From Nocardia inohanensis NBRC 100128 (GTDB lineage: Bacteria; Actinomycetota; Actinomycetes; Mycobacteriales; Mycobacteriaceae): a DNA stretch of 64,000 nucleotides. The first letter of the stretch is position 1. The number at the start of each line of letters is the position of its first letter. The translations under genes were made by a program, and so were the position numbers. Location of the stretch: positions 1 to 64,000 of the forward strand of contig NZ_BDBK01000005.1 in the NCBI RefSeq assembly GCF_001612945.1, given 5' to 3'. The notes under the pieces are model-generated. The model saw only the letters and a list, made by a program, of their open reading frames with translations, was not told the origin of the DNA and did no database searches. Below, one piece after another: positions 27,333-39,300 of the stretch.

Positions 27333-30300
27333 TTACGGGTTGGTCGCGCGTCCGTGCTCGGCGAGTCCGCCCAAAGCCTGTACCCAGCCTTCGACGAGCT
27401 TCTTGACGTCATCCAGTTCCAGCACCGCGCCCGCGAAATCGAAGCGGGCGATGAGGCCGTCCTGGCTGGTGTCCACGGTCAGATCCAGGTAGAGGTCGTC
27501 GGCCACCGGTTCCGGGTACACCCGGGCCGGTCGCAGATCCCGGTACCGGAACCCGATGCGGCCCACCGGAAGTGCCGCGATATCGGCGACCGTGGCGGGG
27601 TTCAGATGCCGCAGCAGGCCGAACCCGACCCCGTGCGCCGGGACCGCGCGCACCGCGTCCCGCACCTGCTCGATGGCCTGGCCCGCATCCGTCCCGCCGC
27701 GCCGCACGTCATCCAGATCGATGCCGTCCAAACGCAGCGGGAACGGGTAGGCGGTGCTGAAGGCCCCGACGGTGCGCCGACCGGCGGCGTCACCGGCCAG
27801 TCGCCCGTCGGCGATCAACCGCACCACCGAACCCGTTGCCTTGCGGGCGGTTTCGCTGTCCCGGTCGAGCAGGGCGACCGCGAGGGCGGTCAGCAGCACA
27901 TCGTCGATCTCGGCGTGATGGCGGCGCGCCACCGCGTCCACGGCCGCCGCGCCCTCCCCGGTGATGGAGACCGACACCCGGCCGCGCCCGGTGGGGCGGC
28001 CGTTCGCGCTGATCTCGTCCGGCGAGATGCCCGCGGTGGCGCTGGCCAAAGCGGTTCGCCACCAACCCAATTCACCGACCGTATCGGGAGCCGAAGCCTG
28101 TTCGGCCAGGGCGCGCGCGATACCGAGCGGATGCGCGTCCGCACTGGGCGGCGTGGCATGCCCGCCGGACCAGGAGGCGGTCAGGTCCTCGATGATGGTG
28201 CGCCACGAGGCGTCGTCCACCACCAGGCCGTTGGCGACCACGACCAGCACGGCGGCGGGCCGCAGGTCGGGTTCGACGGCCGGATCCTCGGGCAGGTTCT
28301 CGAGCAGCACGAACCGGACGTGGTAGCCCTTCTCCGGATCCAATTCCGCCGCGGCGGCCTGGATCACGGCCTCGATCGGGTTGCCGACGGCCTCCACGTT
28401 CGGGTCGATCTGCCAGACGGCGGCCGCCGCCGGAGCGGGCTGCGCCGGAATATCCAGCACCACCGAGTCGCCGGTGCGCCGCAACCGTCCCCACAGCGCC
28501 GGATGCCGATCCAGCAGGGTGGCCACCGAACGCCGCACCCGCGAACCCGACACGTCGGCCGCGATATCGAGGGTGATGGCGCGGACCCAGAGCCCGGACG
28601 GCTCGATCTCGAGCAGTCCGACGGCACCGGCCGGCAGCGGCGAGACCTGCCCGACGGCGGTCAGGCGCGGCCCCATATTCGGCACCGGGGTGGCCGGGCG
28701 TGCGGCCACCGGCTCGGGAGCGTCCTGCTCCACCGAATCCTGCTCGTCCGCAGCGGATTCCACGGATTCACCGGTATGCGGATCATCCAGCGAGGAATCA
28801 CCGAGGCTGAAGTGATCCGGCGCCGACTCCGCCTCGTCCGCCGATTCGGCCGCCACCTCCACGGATGCGCCGACCTCGGACTCACGAACCTCGGACATAT
28901 GCTCGTCGGCGTCGTCCGGCTCGTGCGGCTTCAACCCAGCGGCCAGATCCTCCGGCTTGATGACCGGCAGCACCTGCGTGATCGCCCAGTCCCCCCCGCC
29001 GTCCGAACCCGTCTCGGCCATGGATGCCCTGCCGGCTGCGCGCGCGGGCACATCCGGCCCGCCCGTACCCGCTGCCGCCGTACCGATCTCGTCCGAATCC
29101 GCATTCACGACACGATTCTCGGCCGCGATGTAGGTGGTCGCACCACTTCCGGGCACCGCCGGTTCGGCAGCGTCGCTGCCGCCGCCCGCGAGCAAGTGGG
29201 CCAGGCGCGGGCCGATTTCGGCGAACGCCTCCGCGCTGGTCATCTGCGGATGCCGCAGCGGGAGAACGTAATCGTCGACACCGGCGGAGAAGGGTTCCCA
29301 TTCGGCGGGTGAGCCGACGCGTTCGCCTTCGTTGTGGATCGAGGCCCGGAACAGTTCCACGCGGCCGTCGAAGCGGGCCGGCTGGTAGGCGGCGGCGAGT
29401 TCTACGGTCCGCATGGCTCCGCGGTAGACCCGGCGCACGCGCTCGAAGGTGAGGGCGGCGAGCTCCGGGGGCAGTGCGGCGGTCAGGGCGGCGAGAGCGT
29501 CGTCGCCCATATCGCGCAGGTCCGCCGGGAAGGCGTCGGCGGGGACGCCGAGTTGCATGAACTCGTCGCGAACCGCCTTGCGGAAGTAGTCGACGTCGAT
29601 TTCGGGGAAGGCGTCGAGGATGCCGAGCAGCTCGACTTCCTCACCGGCCGCGCGCAGTTCGGTGGCGATCGAGTGGGCGATCATGCCGCCGAGCGAGTAG
29701 CCGATGACCCGGTACGGCCCGTGCGGCTGTACCGAGCGGATGGCCTCCAGGTACTGCGCGACCAGGTCGCCGAAGCCGGCCGGGTCGTAGTCGTCGTCGG
29801 TGAGCGCGCGGGACTGCAAGCCGTAGATGGGCTGGTCGGCGGGCAGGTGCTCGGCGAGACCCGCGAACGGCCAGGCCAGGCCGGAGAGCGGCGGGGCGCA
29901 GAACAGCGGCGGCTGGTCGCCGGTCGCACGGATCGGCAGGATCGGTTGCAGTCCGGCGTCGGCATCGGAGTCGAGGCTCTCCCCCGCTGCGATGCGGGCG
30001 CTGAGCCCGGCCACCGTCGGATCGGTGAAGAACCAGGCGACAACGACATTCGCTCCGGTCAGGCGGCGCAGGCTGCTCACCACGCGGGTGGCCAGCAGCG
30101 AGTTGCCGCCGAGCGCGAAGAAGCTGTCGTGGATGCCGACCTGTTCCAGGCCGAGTACCTCCGCCACGGCGTCCGCGACGGTCTGCTCCAATTCGGTTCG
30201 CGGAGCCTGGAATTCGCGGCGGGTGAGCACCGGTTCCGGCAGCGCACGGCGATCGAGCTTGCCGACCGGGGTGAGCGGGATGGCGTCGAGCACCGTAATC

Positions 30301-33300
30301 GCGGTCGGCACCATGTATTCCGGCAGTCGCGCCGCGACGTGCTCGGTGAGCGCCGCGGTGTCGATCCGGCGCCCGGCCACCGGCAGCACATAGGAGGCCA
30401 GGATGGTGGCCCCGGCCTCGGTCCGGTGACCGACGGTGACCGCGAAGTCCACGCTCTCGTGCGAGGCCAGCGCGGTGTCGATCTCGCCGAGTTCGATACG
30501 GAAACCGCGCACCTTGACCTGGAAGTCCGAGCGCCCGATGTACTCGATGGTCCGCTCCGGCGTCCACCGCACCACGTCACCGGTCCGGTACATGCGATCA
30601 CCGGCCGCGAACGGGTGCGCCACAAAGCGTTCCGCGTTCAGCCCCGGCCGCGCGTGGTAGCCGCGCGCCAGCTGGATGCCCGCCAGATACAGCTCGCCCG
30701 CGACCCCGACCGGCACCGGCCGCAACCGGTCGTCGAGGACCAGCGCCTGCACACCGCGGATGGGTCCGCCGATGGTGAGCGGGTCGCCCGGCAGCAGCGG
30801 TGCGCTCATGGTGGTCACGATGGTGGTCTCGGTGGGGCCGTACACATTGTGGAAGGCGCGAATACCGCCGCCCGCCAATGGCAGCGCCCACTTGTCGATC
30901 AGTTCGGCGGGCACCGCTTCGCCGCCGGCGGCCAGCATGCGCAGGCTGTCCAGCCCGGTGGGGTCGAGGGTCGAGAGCGCGGCCGTGGTGATGAACGCGT
31001 GCGTGACCTGCTCGCGCTTGATCACCTCGGCGAGCTCCTCACCGCCGTAGACGCCCGGCGGCACCACCACCAGCGAGCCGCCCGCCGCGATGGCGAACAG
31101 GTGCTCCATCATCGAGCCGTCGAACGAGGGCGTCGCGAAGTGCAGTGCGCGCGTGGAGGAGTCGAGCCCGTACCGGGCGATCTGCGCGGCATTGAAGTTG
31201 GCCAGGCCGGCGTGGGTGACCACCACGCCCTTGGGCACGCCGGTGGATCCGGAGGTGTACACCACGTAGGCCCCGTGCTGCGGCCGCAACGGGCGCAGCC
31301 GCTCCGCGTCCTCGATCGGGGTGTCGGGGTGCCGGTCGACGTCGAGCACGAAGCGCCGCTCGTCCAGGGCGATCCATTCGGTGCCGCCGGAGATCTCCCG
31401 CAGGGCCGGAATGTCCGTGCTCAGCGAAAGACCCAGTCGCACACCGGAGTCGGTGACCATATGCGCGATGCGGTCGGCCGGGTAGTCCGGATCGATCGGC
31501 ACGAAGATGGCACCGGTCTTGAACACCGCCCAGGTGGTGAGCACCGATTCGATGGAGCGCCGAATAGCCACCGCCACCGGCACTTCCGGTCCCGCACCGG
31601 CGGCGATCAGGGCGCGCGCCAGCTTGGAGGAGGCCGCGTCCAGATCGGAGTAGTCGAAGGAACGACCGCGGTGCACCACGGCGGGGCCGGACGGATTCGC
31701 CAGCACCGCTTCGCGCATGAGCTCCGGCAGCGTGCGCGGCGGCACCGCCGGACCGCCATTGCGATCGATGAGATCGGCGTGCTCGGCTTCCGACAGCAGC
31801 GCCAGCTCCCCGACCGGCTGCCCCGGACGCGCGGCGATGTCCTCGAGCAGCCGCAGGAAGCGCTGCGCGAACACCTCCACCGTCGCCTCGTCGAACAGGT
31901 CACGCGCATAGGTGAAGACGGCGGTCGCGCCGGCGTCGGCACTGCCCGCGATGGTCAGCAGCAGATCGAATTTGGCGGTCGCATTGTCGAAATCGACCGC
32001 GCCGACCCGCAATCCGGGCAGTTCGAAGCCCGCGTCGGGCAGGTTCTCGAACGACAGCGCCACCTGGAACAGCGGATTGCGCGAGGTGGAGCGTTCCGGG
32101 TTGAGCAGTTCGACGAGCCGCTCGAAGGGCACGTCGGCGTGCGCGAACGCCTGGAGGTCGGCGTCCTTGACCGAGGCGAGCAGCTCCTGGAAGCTCTGCT
32201 GTCCCGAGACGCCGGTGCGCAGCACCAGGGTGTTGACGAACATGCCGATCACATCGTCGAGTTCGGCCTCGCCGCGGCCGGCGATCGGGGTGCCGATGGC
32301 AATGTCGTCGGTGCCCGAGAGCCGCGCCAGGAAGATCGCGAGCGCGGTGTGCATGACCATGAACTGGGTGGCGTTGCGTTCGCGCGCGAGGCGCTGGAGC
32401 GCACGCTGCAACTCCGCGCCGATCTCGAAAGCGACTGTGCCGCCGCGCATCGAGGCCACCGGCGGGCGCGGGCGATCGGACGGCAGGTTCAGCTCGTCCG
32501 GGATCCCGGCGAGCGTGCTGCGCCAGAAATCGGTCTGCGCGCTGATCAGGCTGTTCGGGTCGTCCTCGGCGCCGAGGACTTCGCGCTGCCACAGCGTGTA
32601 GTCCGCGTACTGGATCGGCAGCGGCGACCAGGCCGGCGCCTCCCCGTGCACGCGGGCGGCGTAGGCCAGCATGACGTCGCGGGTGAGCGGGCCCATGGAC
32701 CAGCCGTCGGCGCTGATGTGATGCGCCACGAATACCAGCACGTGCTCGTGCTCCGCGCCTTCGACCCGGAACAGCTCGGCGCGCAAGGGAATCTCGCGGG
32801 TGACGTCGAAGCCGGCGGAGAGGATGCCGGCGATGCGCTGCGGCAGCGAGCCCGCGGTCACCAGCACCGGCGTCAGGTCCGGCACGGCCGCCGCGACGGG
32901 CTGCACGACCTGCCGGGCCGCGCCATCGACCTGCGGGTAGATGGTGCGCAGCGATTCGTGCCGTCCGATGGTGTCGGCGACGGCCTGCTGCAACGCCGCC
33001 ACGTTCAGATCGCCGGTGAGGCGCACCGCGACCGGGATGTTGTAGGCGGCCGAATCGACATCGAACTGGTTGAGGAACCACATGCGCTGCTGCGCCAGCG
33101 AGAGCGGCAGCACCTCGGGGCGCGGCCCGGCGACGAGCGCCTTGCGTCCGCTGCCGGCCCGCTGCTCCACCTTGACCGCGAGCGCCGCGACGGTGGACGC
33201 CTCGAACAGCAGTCGCACCGGGACACGGGTATCCAGTGCCGCGCCCAACCGCGCCGCGACCTGGGTGGCGACCAGCGAGTTGCCGCCGAGCGCGAAGAAG

Positions 33301-36300
33301 TCGTCGTCCGCGCCGACGCGCTCGGCCCCGAGCACCTCGGCGAACACATTCGCCACGATCTCCTCGATCGGTGTCGACGGCGCGCGGAAGGCGGTGGTCT
33401 CGAACTCCGGCTCCGGCAACGCCTTTCGATCCAGCTTGCCGTTCACGTTCAACGGCAGGGCTTCCAGCACCACGAAGGCCGAGGGCACCATGTACGAGGG
33501 CAGGGCGGCGGTGAGCGCGGACTTCACCCGCGCCACATCGATTTCCGCGCCCGCGGGCACCAGGTAGGCAACCAGGCGGTCACCGGTGCGCGCGTCCGAT
33601 TTGGCCAGCACCGCGACATTCGCGATTTCCGGCAGGGCCAGCAGCGCCGCCTCGATCTCACCGAGTTCGATACGGAAGCCGCGAATCTTCACCTGGAAGT
33701 CGGTGCGGCCCCGGTAGTCCAGCTCGCCGTCGGCGTTCCAAGCCACCAGGTCACCGGTGCGGTACATGCGCTCGCCGTCCCCAAAGGGGTTGGCCACGAA
33801 CCGATCCGCCGTCAGATCCGGGCGGCCGAAGTACCCGCGCGCCAGCTGAGCACCGGCGAGGTACAGCTCACCGGACACACCCACCGGCACCGGCCGCAAC
33901 CGGCCGTCGAGCACGTAGACGCGACTGTTCCACTCCGGCGCGCCGATCGATACGTTGAGCTGGTCGGCATCGGTGACCGTATGCGTGGTGATGGAGACCG
34001 CGGCCTCGGTCGGGCCGTACAGGTTGTACAGCGTCGCACCCGGATTGGCGGCGCGGAACCGCTGCGCCACCGAAGCGGGCAGCGCCTCACCGATGGCCAG
34101 CACCCGCCGCAGCGAATCCGGCAGCGGTCCATCGGATTCCGTCATCAGCGCGGCCAGCATCGAAGGCACCGCGTGCAGCGTGGTGACGCCTTCGCGCGCC
34201 ATGAGCGCGTTCAGGTAGGCCGGATCGCGATGGCCGTCAGCACTCGCGATCACCAGTCGCCCACCGGAAACTGCGGCCGACCAGAACTCCCACACCGAGA
34301 GGTCGAAGGTCGCGGCCGTCTTCAACAACACCGCGTCATCCGCGCCGAGCCCGAATTCCGCCGTCTTCCACTGCAACTGGTTCGACACCGCCGCGTGCGG
34401 CAGCGCCACGCCCTTCGGCCGCCCGGTCGACCCGGACGTGAAGATCACGTACGCAGTGTTGTCCGCCCGCAGCGGCGACACCCGCTCGGCGTCGGTGAGG
34501 GGTGCGGCCGAGCGGCCCGACAGATCGAGCTCGTCGATACGCAGCACCGCGATCCCGGACACCCCCGCGTCCACACCGGCACCGGTCATCCCAGCGCCCG
34601 CACCGGTCGTTCCGGCTGCCCCGATCTGCGTCGGCGCGGCCGGCTTTCGGCCGGAAGCTCCCGCTGGCAAAGCGGTTTCCGAGGGCACGATCCCGGCCGC
34701 GAGCCCGTCGGAATCACGGGAGGATGCGAGCTCGAAGCCGTCGCCTGTGGTGGTCAGCACGCACAGCGGCGCGGCCGTCTCCAGGATGTAGCCGGTACGA
34801 TCCGCGGGCTGATCCGGGTCCACCGGCACGTAGGCGCCACCCGCGACGGATACCGCGTACATGGCGATGACCAAGTCTGTCGATCGGCGCATGGCAAGCG
34901 CCACCCGCGACTCCGGGCCGACGCCCAGCGAGATCAGGTGCCGGGCGAGCGGATTCACCCGCTGCGCCAGTTCAGCGTAGGTCAGGATCTCGCCGTCGGG
35001 GCCGACGAGAGCCACCGCCTCCGGCGACTGCGCCACCGAGGCGTCGAGCAGCGACGCCAGCGTCGCGGCCGAATCCACCGGGTGCGCGGTCGCATTGCGC
35101 GCGTCGAGCAGCTCGGCGCGCTCGTCGGCGGCGAGCAGTTCGATATCACCGGCCCGGACGGAGCTGTCCGCGACCACCGCGGCGAGCAGGCGCGAAAGCC
35201 GTTCCAGCAGGCCCGTGACGGTTTCGGGGTCGAACAGGTCGGTGGCGTAGGTGATGAAGCCGCCGATGCCGGCCGGTGCCCCGGTTTCGTCGTAGGTGTC
35301 GGAGACGATCAGGTGCAGATCGAACTGGGAGACTTCGACTTCCGCGCTGAGCCCGGCGATGGTCAGGCCCGGGAGTTCCAGGGTCTGCTGCGCCATGTTC
35401 TGGAACGACAGACCCACCTGGAACAGCGGGTGGTGGGCGGTCGAACGCGGCGGGCTGAGCACCTCGACGAGGCGCTCGAACGGAATGTCGGCGTGCGAGA
35501 ACGCCTGGAGGTCGGTTTCGCGCTGGCGCGCGAGGAGTTCGGTGAAGCTCGCATTGCCGTCGACCCGGGTGTGGAAGACGACGGTATTGACGAACATGCC
35601 GATGAGGTCGTCGAGCTCACGCTCACCACGACCCGCGACCGGGGTGCCGATGGCGATATCGCTGGTTCCGGACAACCGCGACAGCAGCAACGCGAACGCG
35701 GTGTGCACCACCATGAACAGGGTGGCGTTGTGCTCACGCGCCAGGCGCACCAGTCCGGCGTGGGTGTCGGCGTCGATGACCACGTTCAGGCGCGATCCGG
35801 CCAGCGATGCCACCGCGGGGCGGGGCCGGTCGGTGGGCAGTTCGAGCAGGTCGGGCAGGCCGTCGAGCTCCTGCCGCCAGTAGCTGATCTGCTGGGCGGC
35901 AATGGATTCCGCATCGGCTTCGTCACCGAGCACGGCGCGCTGCCACAGCGCGTAGTCGGCGTACTGCACGGCCAGGGGCGCCCAGCCGGGTTCGGCGCCG
36001 GCGGCGCGGGCGGCGTACGCGGTCATGATGTCGCGGGCCAGCGGCGCCATGGAGGAGCCGTCGGCGGCGATATGGTGCGCGACCACGGCCAGTACGTATT
36101 CCGGCGTGGAATCGGCCGCGCGATCGGCGATTTCGAGCAGGCGAACCCGGATCGGCACCTCACGGGTGACGTCGAACGGCGTCACCGCGAGTTCGTACAC
36201 GGTCGAAGCGATCTCGGCCTCGGTGACGCGCACCTTTTCCAGCCGCGCGGCCTCGGTATCGGCTCCGGCGGGCAGCACGACCTGCACCGGGCCCGCGGGG

Positions 36301-39300
36301 GTCTCCGGGTACACGGTGCGCAGCACCTCGTGCCGCGCCACCACATCGTCGAGCGCGGTGGTCAGCGCCGCCACGTCCAGGCTGCCGGTGAGCCGCAGCG
36401 CGAACGGCAGGTTGTAGGCGGCCGATCCGGCCCCGATCGTCCCGTCGCCCTGATCCTCGAACCGGTTGAGGAACCACATGCGCTGCTGCGCCAGCGACAG
36501 CGGCAGCTGCTCGGGCCGCGCGATCGAACCCAGTTCGTGGGTGCGTCCCCGCCGCGTCTGCGATTCGATGGCGGTCGCGAGCGCGGTCACGGTCGGCGTC
36601 TCGAACAGGGCGCGCACCGGCACCCGGCCGCCGACGGCCGCGCCCAGCCGGGCCACCACCTGCGTTGCGACGAGGGAGTTTCCGCCGAGTTCGAAGAAGT
36701 CGTCGTCCGCGCCGACCCGTTCGACGCCGAGCACATCGGCGAAGACCCCGGCCACGATCTCCTCGACCGGGGTTGCCGGAGCCCGGAATTCGCGTCCCCT
36801 GAAGGTGGGCGCGGGCAGCGCCTTGCGGTCCAGCTTGCCGCTGGTGTTCAACGGGAACTCGTCGAGGGCGACGATGGTCGCCGGAATCATGTAGGCGGGC
36901 AGGTGATCCGCGAGCGCGGCCAGCAGCTCGACCTGTTCGATGGCGTACCCGGGCTTGGGCACCGCGTAGGCGACCAGCTGATCGCCGAGCTCGGAACCCA
37001 TCACCAGCGCGACGGCCGCCGAAACGGACGGCTGCGCCAGCAGCGCGGTCTCGATCTCGCCCAGTTCGATGCGCTGACCCCGGAACTTGACCTGGAAGTC
37101 GGTGCGGCCGATGTAGTCGAGGCGCTGCGGGCGGTCGTCCGCGGCGGCCCGCCAGACCACCAGGTCACCGGTGCGGTACATGCGCTCGCCGTCCCCGAAG
37201 GGGTTGGCCACGAAGCGATCCGAGGTGAGGTCGGGCCGGCGCACATAGCCGCGCGCCAGCTGATCACCGGCGAGGTACAGCTCACCGGCGACGTTCGGCG
37301 GCACCGGGCGCAGCCGCGCGTCCAGCACGTAGACGCGAGTGTTCCACTGCGGCAAGCCGATCGGCACGGTCGGGCGTTCGTCGCCGCGCGCCTGCCAATA
37401 GGTTACCGAGACCGCGGCCTCGGTGGGCCCGTACAGGTTGTGCACCTTGGCATCCGAGACCGCGGCGAAGGCGGCGACGGTCTCCGGCGGCAGCGCCTCG
37501 CCGATGACGAACACATCGCGCAGGCTGCCGAGCCCCTCCGGTGTGGTGTGCGCGGCGAACACGGTGAGCATGGACGGCACGAAGTCGGTGACGGTGACCC
37601 GGTGCCGCGCAATGGCTTCCGCCACGTACTGCGGGTCGCGATGCCCGTCGTGGGTGGCGACCACCAGTTTCGCACCGGTGCGCAGCGGCATGAAGTAGCC
37701 CCACAGCGACACGTCGAAGGTGGTGGCGGTCTTCTGGAGGTAGACGTCGCCGGGGCCCATCGGGTATTCGGCGAGCATCCAGGCGGTCTGGTTGTGGATG
37801 GCCCCGTGCGAGACGGCGACGCCCTTGGGGCGGCCGGTGGAACCGGAGGTGAAGATGACGTAGGCCGGATGCTCCGGCCGCACCTTGCCCAGCAGTTCGT
37901 GCGCGGCCAGCGGCGCACCGTTGAACACGCTGTTGTCGAGGACGTCGAGGAAGACCACGCCGGTGTCGTCCGGTACGGGCACCGCGTCGGCGATGGTGGT
38001 GAGCACGCAAACCGGCTGTGCCGTATCGAGAATGTGGGCGATGCGCTCGGCCGGATGATCCGGGTCCAGCGGCACGTACGCGCCGCCCGCGGCGAGCACC
38101 GCGTACATGCCGATCACCAGTTCCGGCGACCGCCGCAGCGACAGCCCGACCAGCGATTCCGGGCCGACACCGTAGGCGATGAGCAGCCGGGCCAGCTTGT
38201 TCACCCGCTGATCGAATTCGCGATAGGTGAGTTCGGTGCCCTCGTAGTGCAGCGCGACCGCATCCGGATGCTCGGCGACGGCCCGGTGGTACCCGTCGAG
38301 CAGCAGCTCCGGCGCGACCGGGTAGCGAGTGTCGTTCCACTCCAGCAGGATTCGCTCCCGCTCACCGGCCGCGAGGAGATCGAAGTCACCGAGCCGGGTC
38401 TCGGGGGCCTCGGCGATGCCGGTCAGCAACCGCAGCAGCCGGTCGGCGAACCCCGCCACCGTGGCCGCGTCGAAAAGCTCGGTGGCGTAGGTGAACATGG
38501 CGGTCATCCCGGCCGCGACACCGTCGCGCTCCTGCGGGATCACCGACAGTTGCAGATCGAATTTCGCCACCGCGCCGTCGAGTTCGACCGATTCGGCGAC
38601 CAGCCCCGGCAGTTCCATGCGCGGGGTCTCGATGTTGTGGAAGAACAGCGCCACCTGGAACAGCGGGTGATGCGCCTGCGAGCGGACCGGATCCAGGACC
38701 TCGACCAGCCGCTCGAAGGGCAGCTCGGCGTGCGAGAACGCCGCCAGGTCGGTCTCTTTGGCGGTTTCCAGCAGGTTCGCGAAGGTGTCGGCGGGATCGA
38801 TGCGAGTCCGCAGCACCAGAGTGTTGACGAACATGCCGATCAGATCGTCGAGTTCGCGTTCCCCACGACCCGCGACCGGAGTACCGATCACGATGTCGTC
38901 GCTACCCGACAGCCGCGCCAGCAGGATGGCCAGGGCGCTGTGCATCACCATGAACGGCGAGGCCCCGCTGCGCTGGGCGAGTTCGTCCAAGCGGGCGTGC
39001 AGCGCCGCGTCGATCTCGAACCGGTGCACCGCGCCCGCGCCGCCGGCCACCGAGGGCCGCGGCCGGTCGGCGGGCAGGTCGAGGCGGTCCGGGATGCCCG
39101 CCAAAGTCTCACGCCAGTAGCCGATCTGCCCGGCCGCGGCCGAATCCGGGTCCCGCTCGTCACCGAGCAGGGCGCGCTGCCACAGCGTGTAGTCGGCGTA
39201 CTGCACCGTCAGCGGAGTCCAGGCGGGCGCACCACCGTCGCGGCGAGCGAAGAAGGCCGTCAGCAGGTCTCGCATGAACGGGCCGACGGAACCACCGTCG

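Noticed and set aside
28670..29190. The acidic stretch after the NRPS-C thioesterase as a separate gene or frameshifted domain
   Set aside because: The frame is continuous and the composition (Asp, Glu, Ala, Ser) is that of a disordered linker. No start site is visible for a separate downstream protein.
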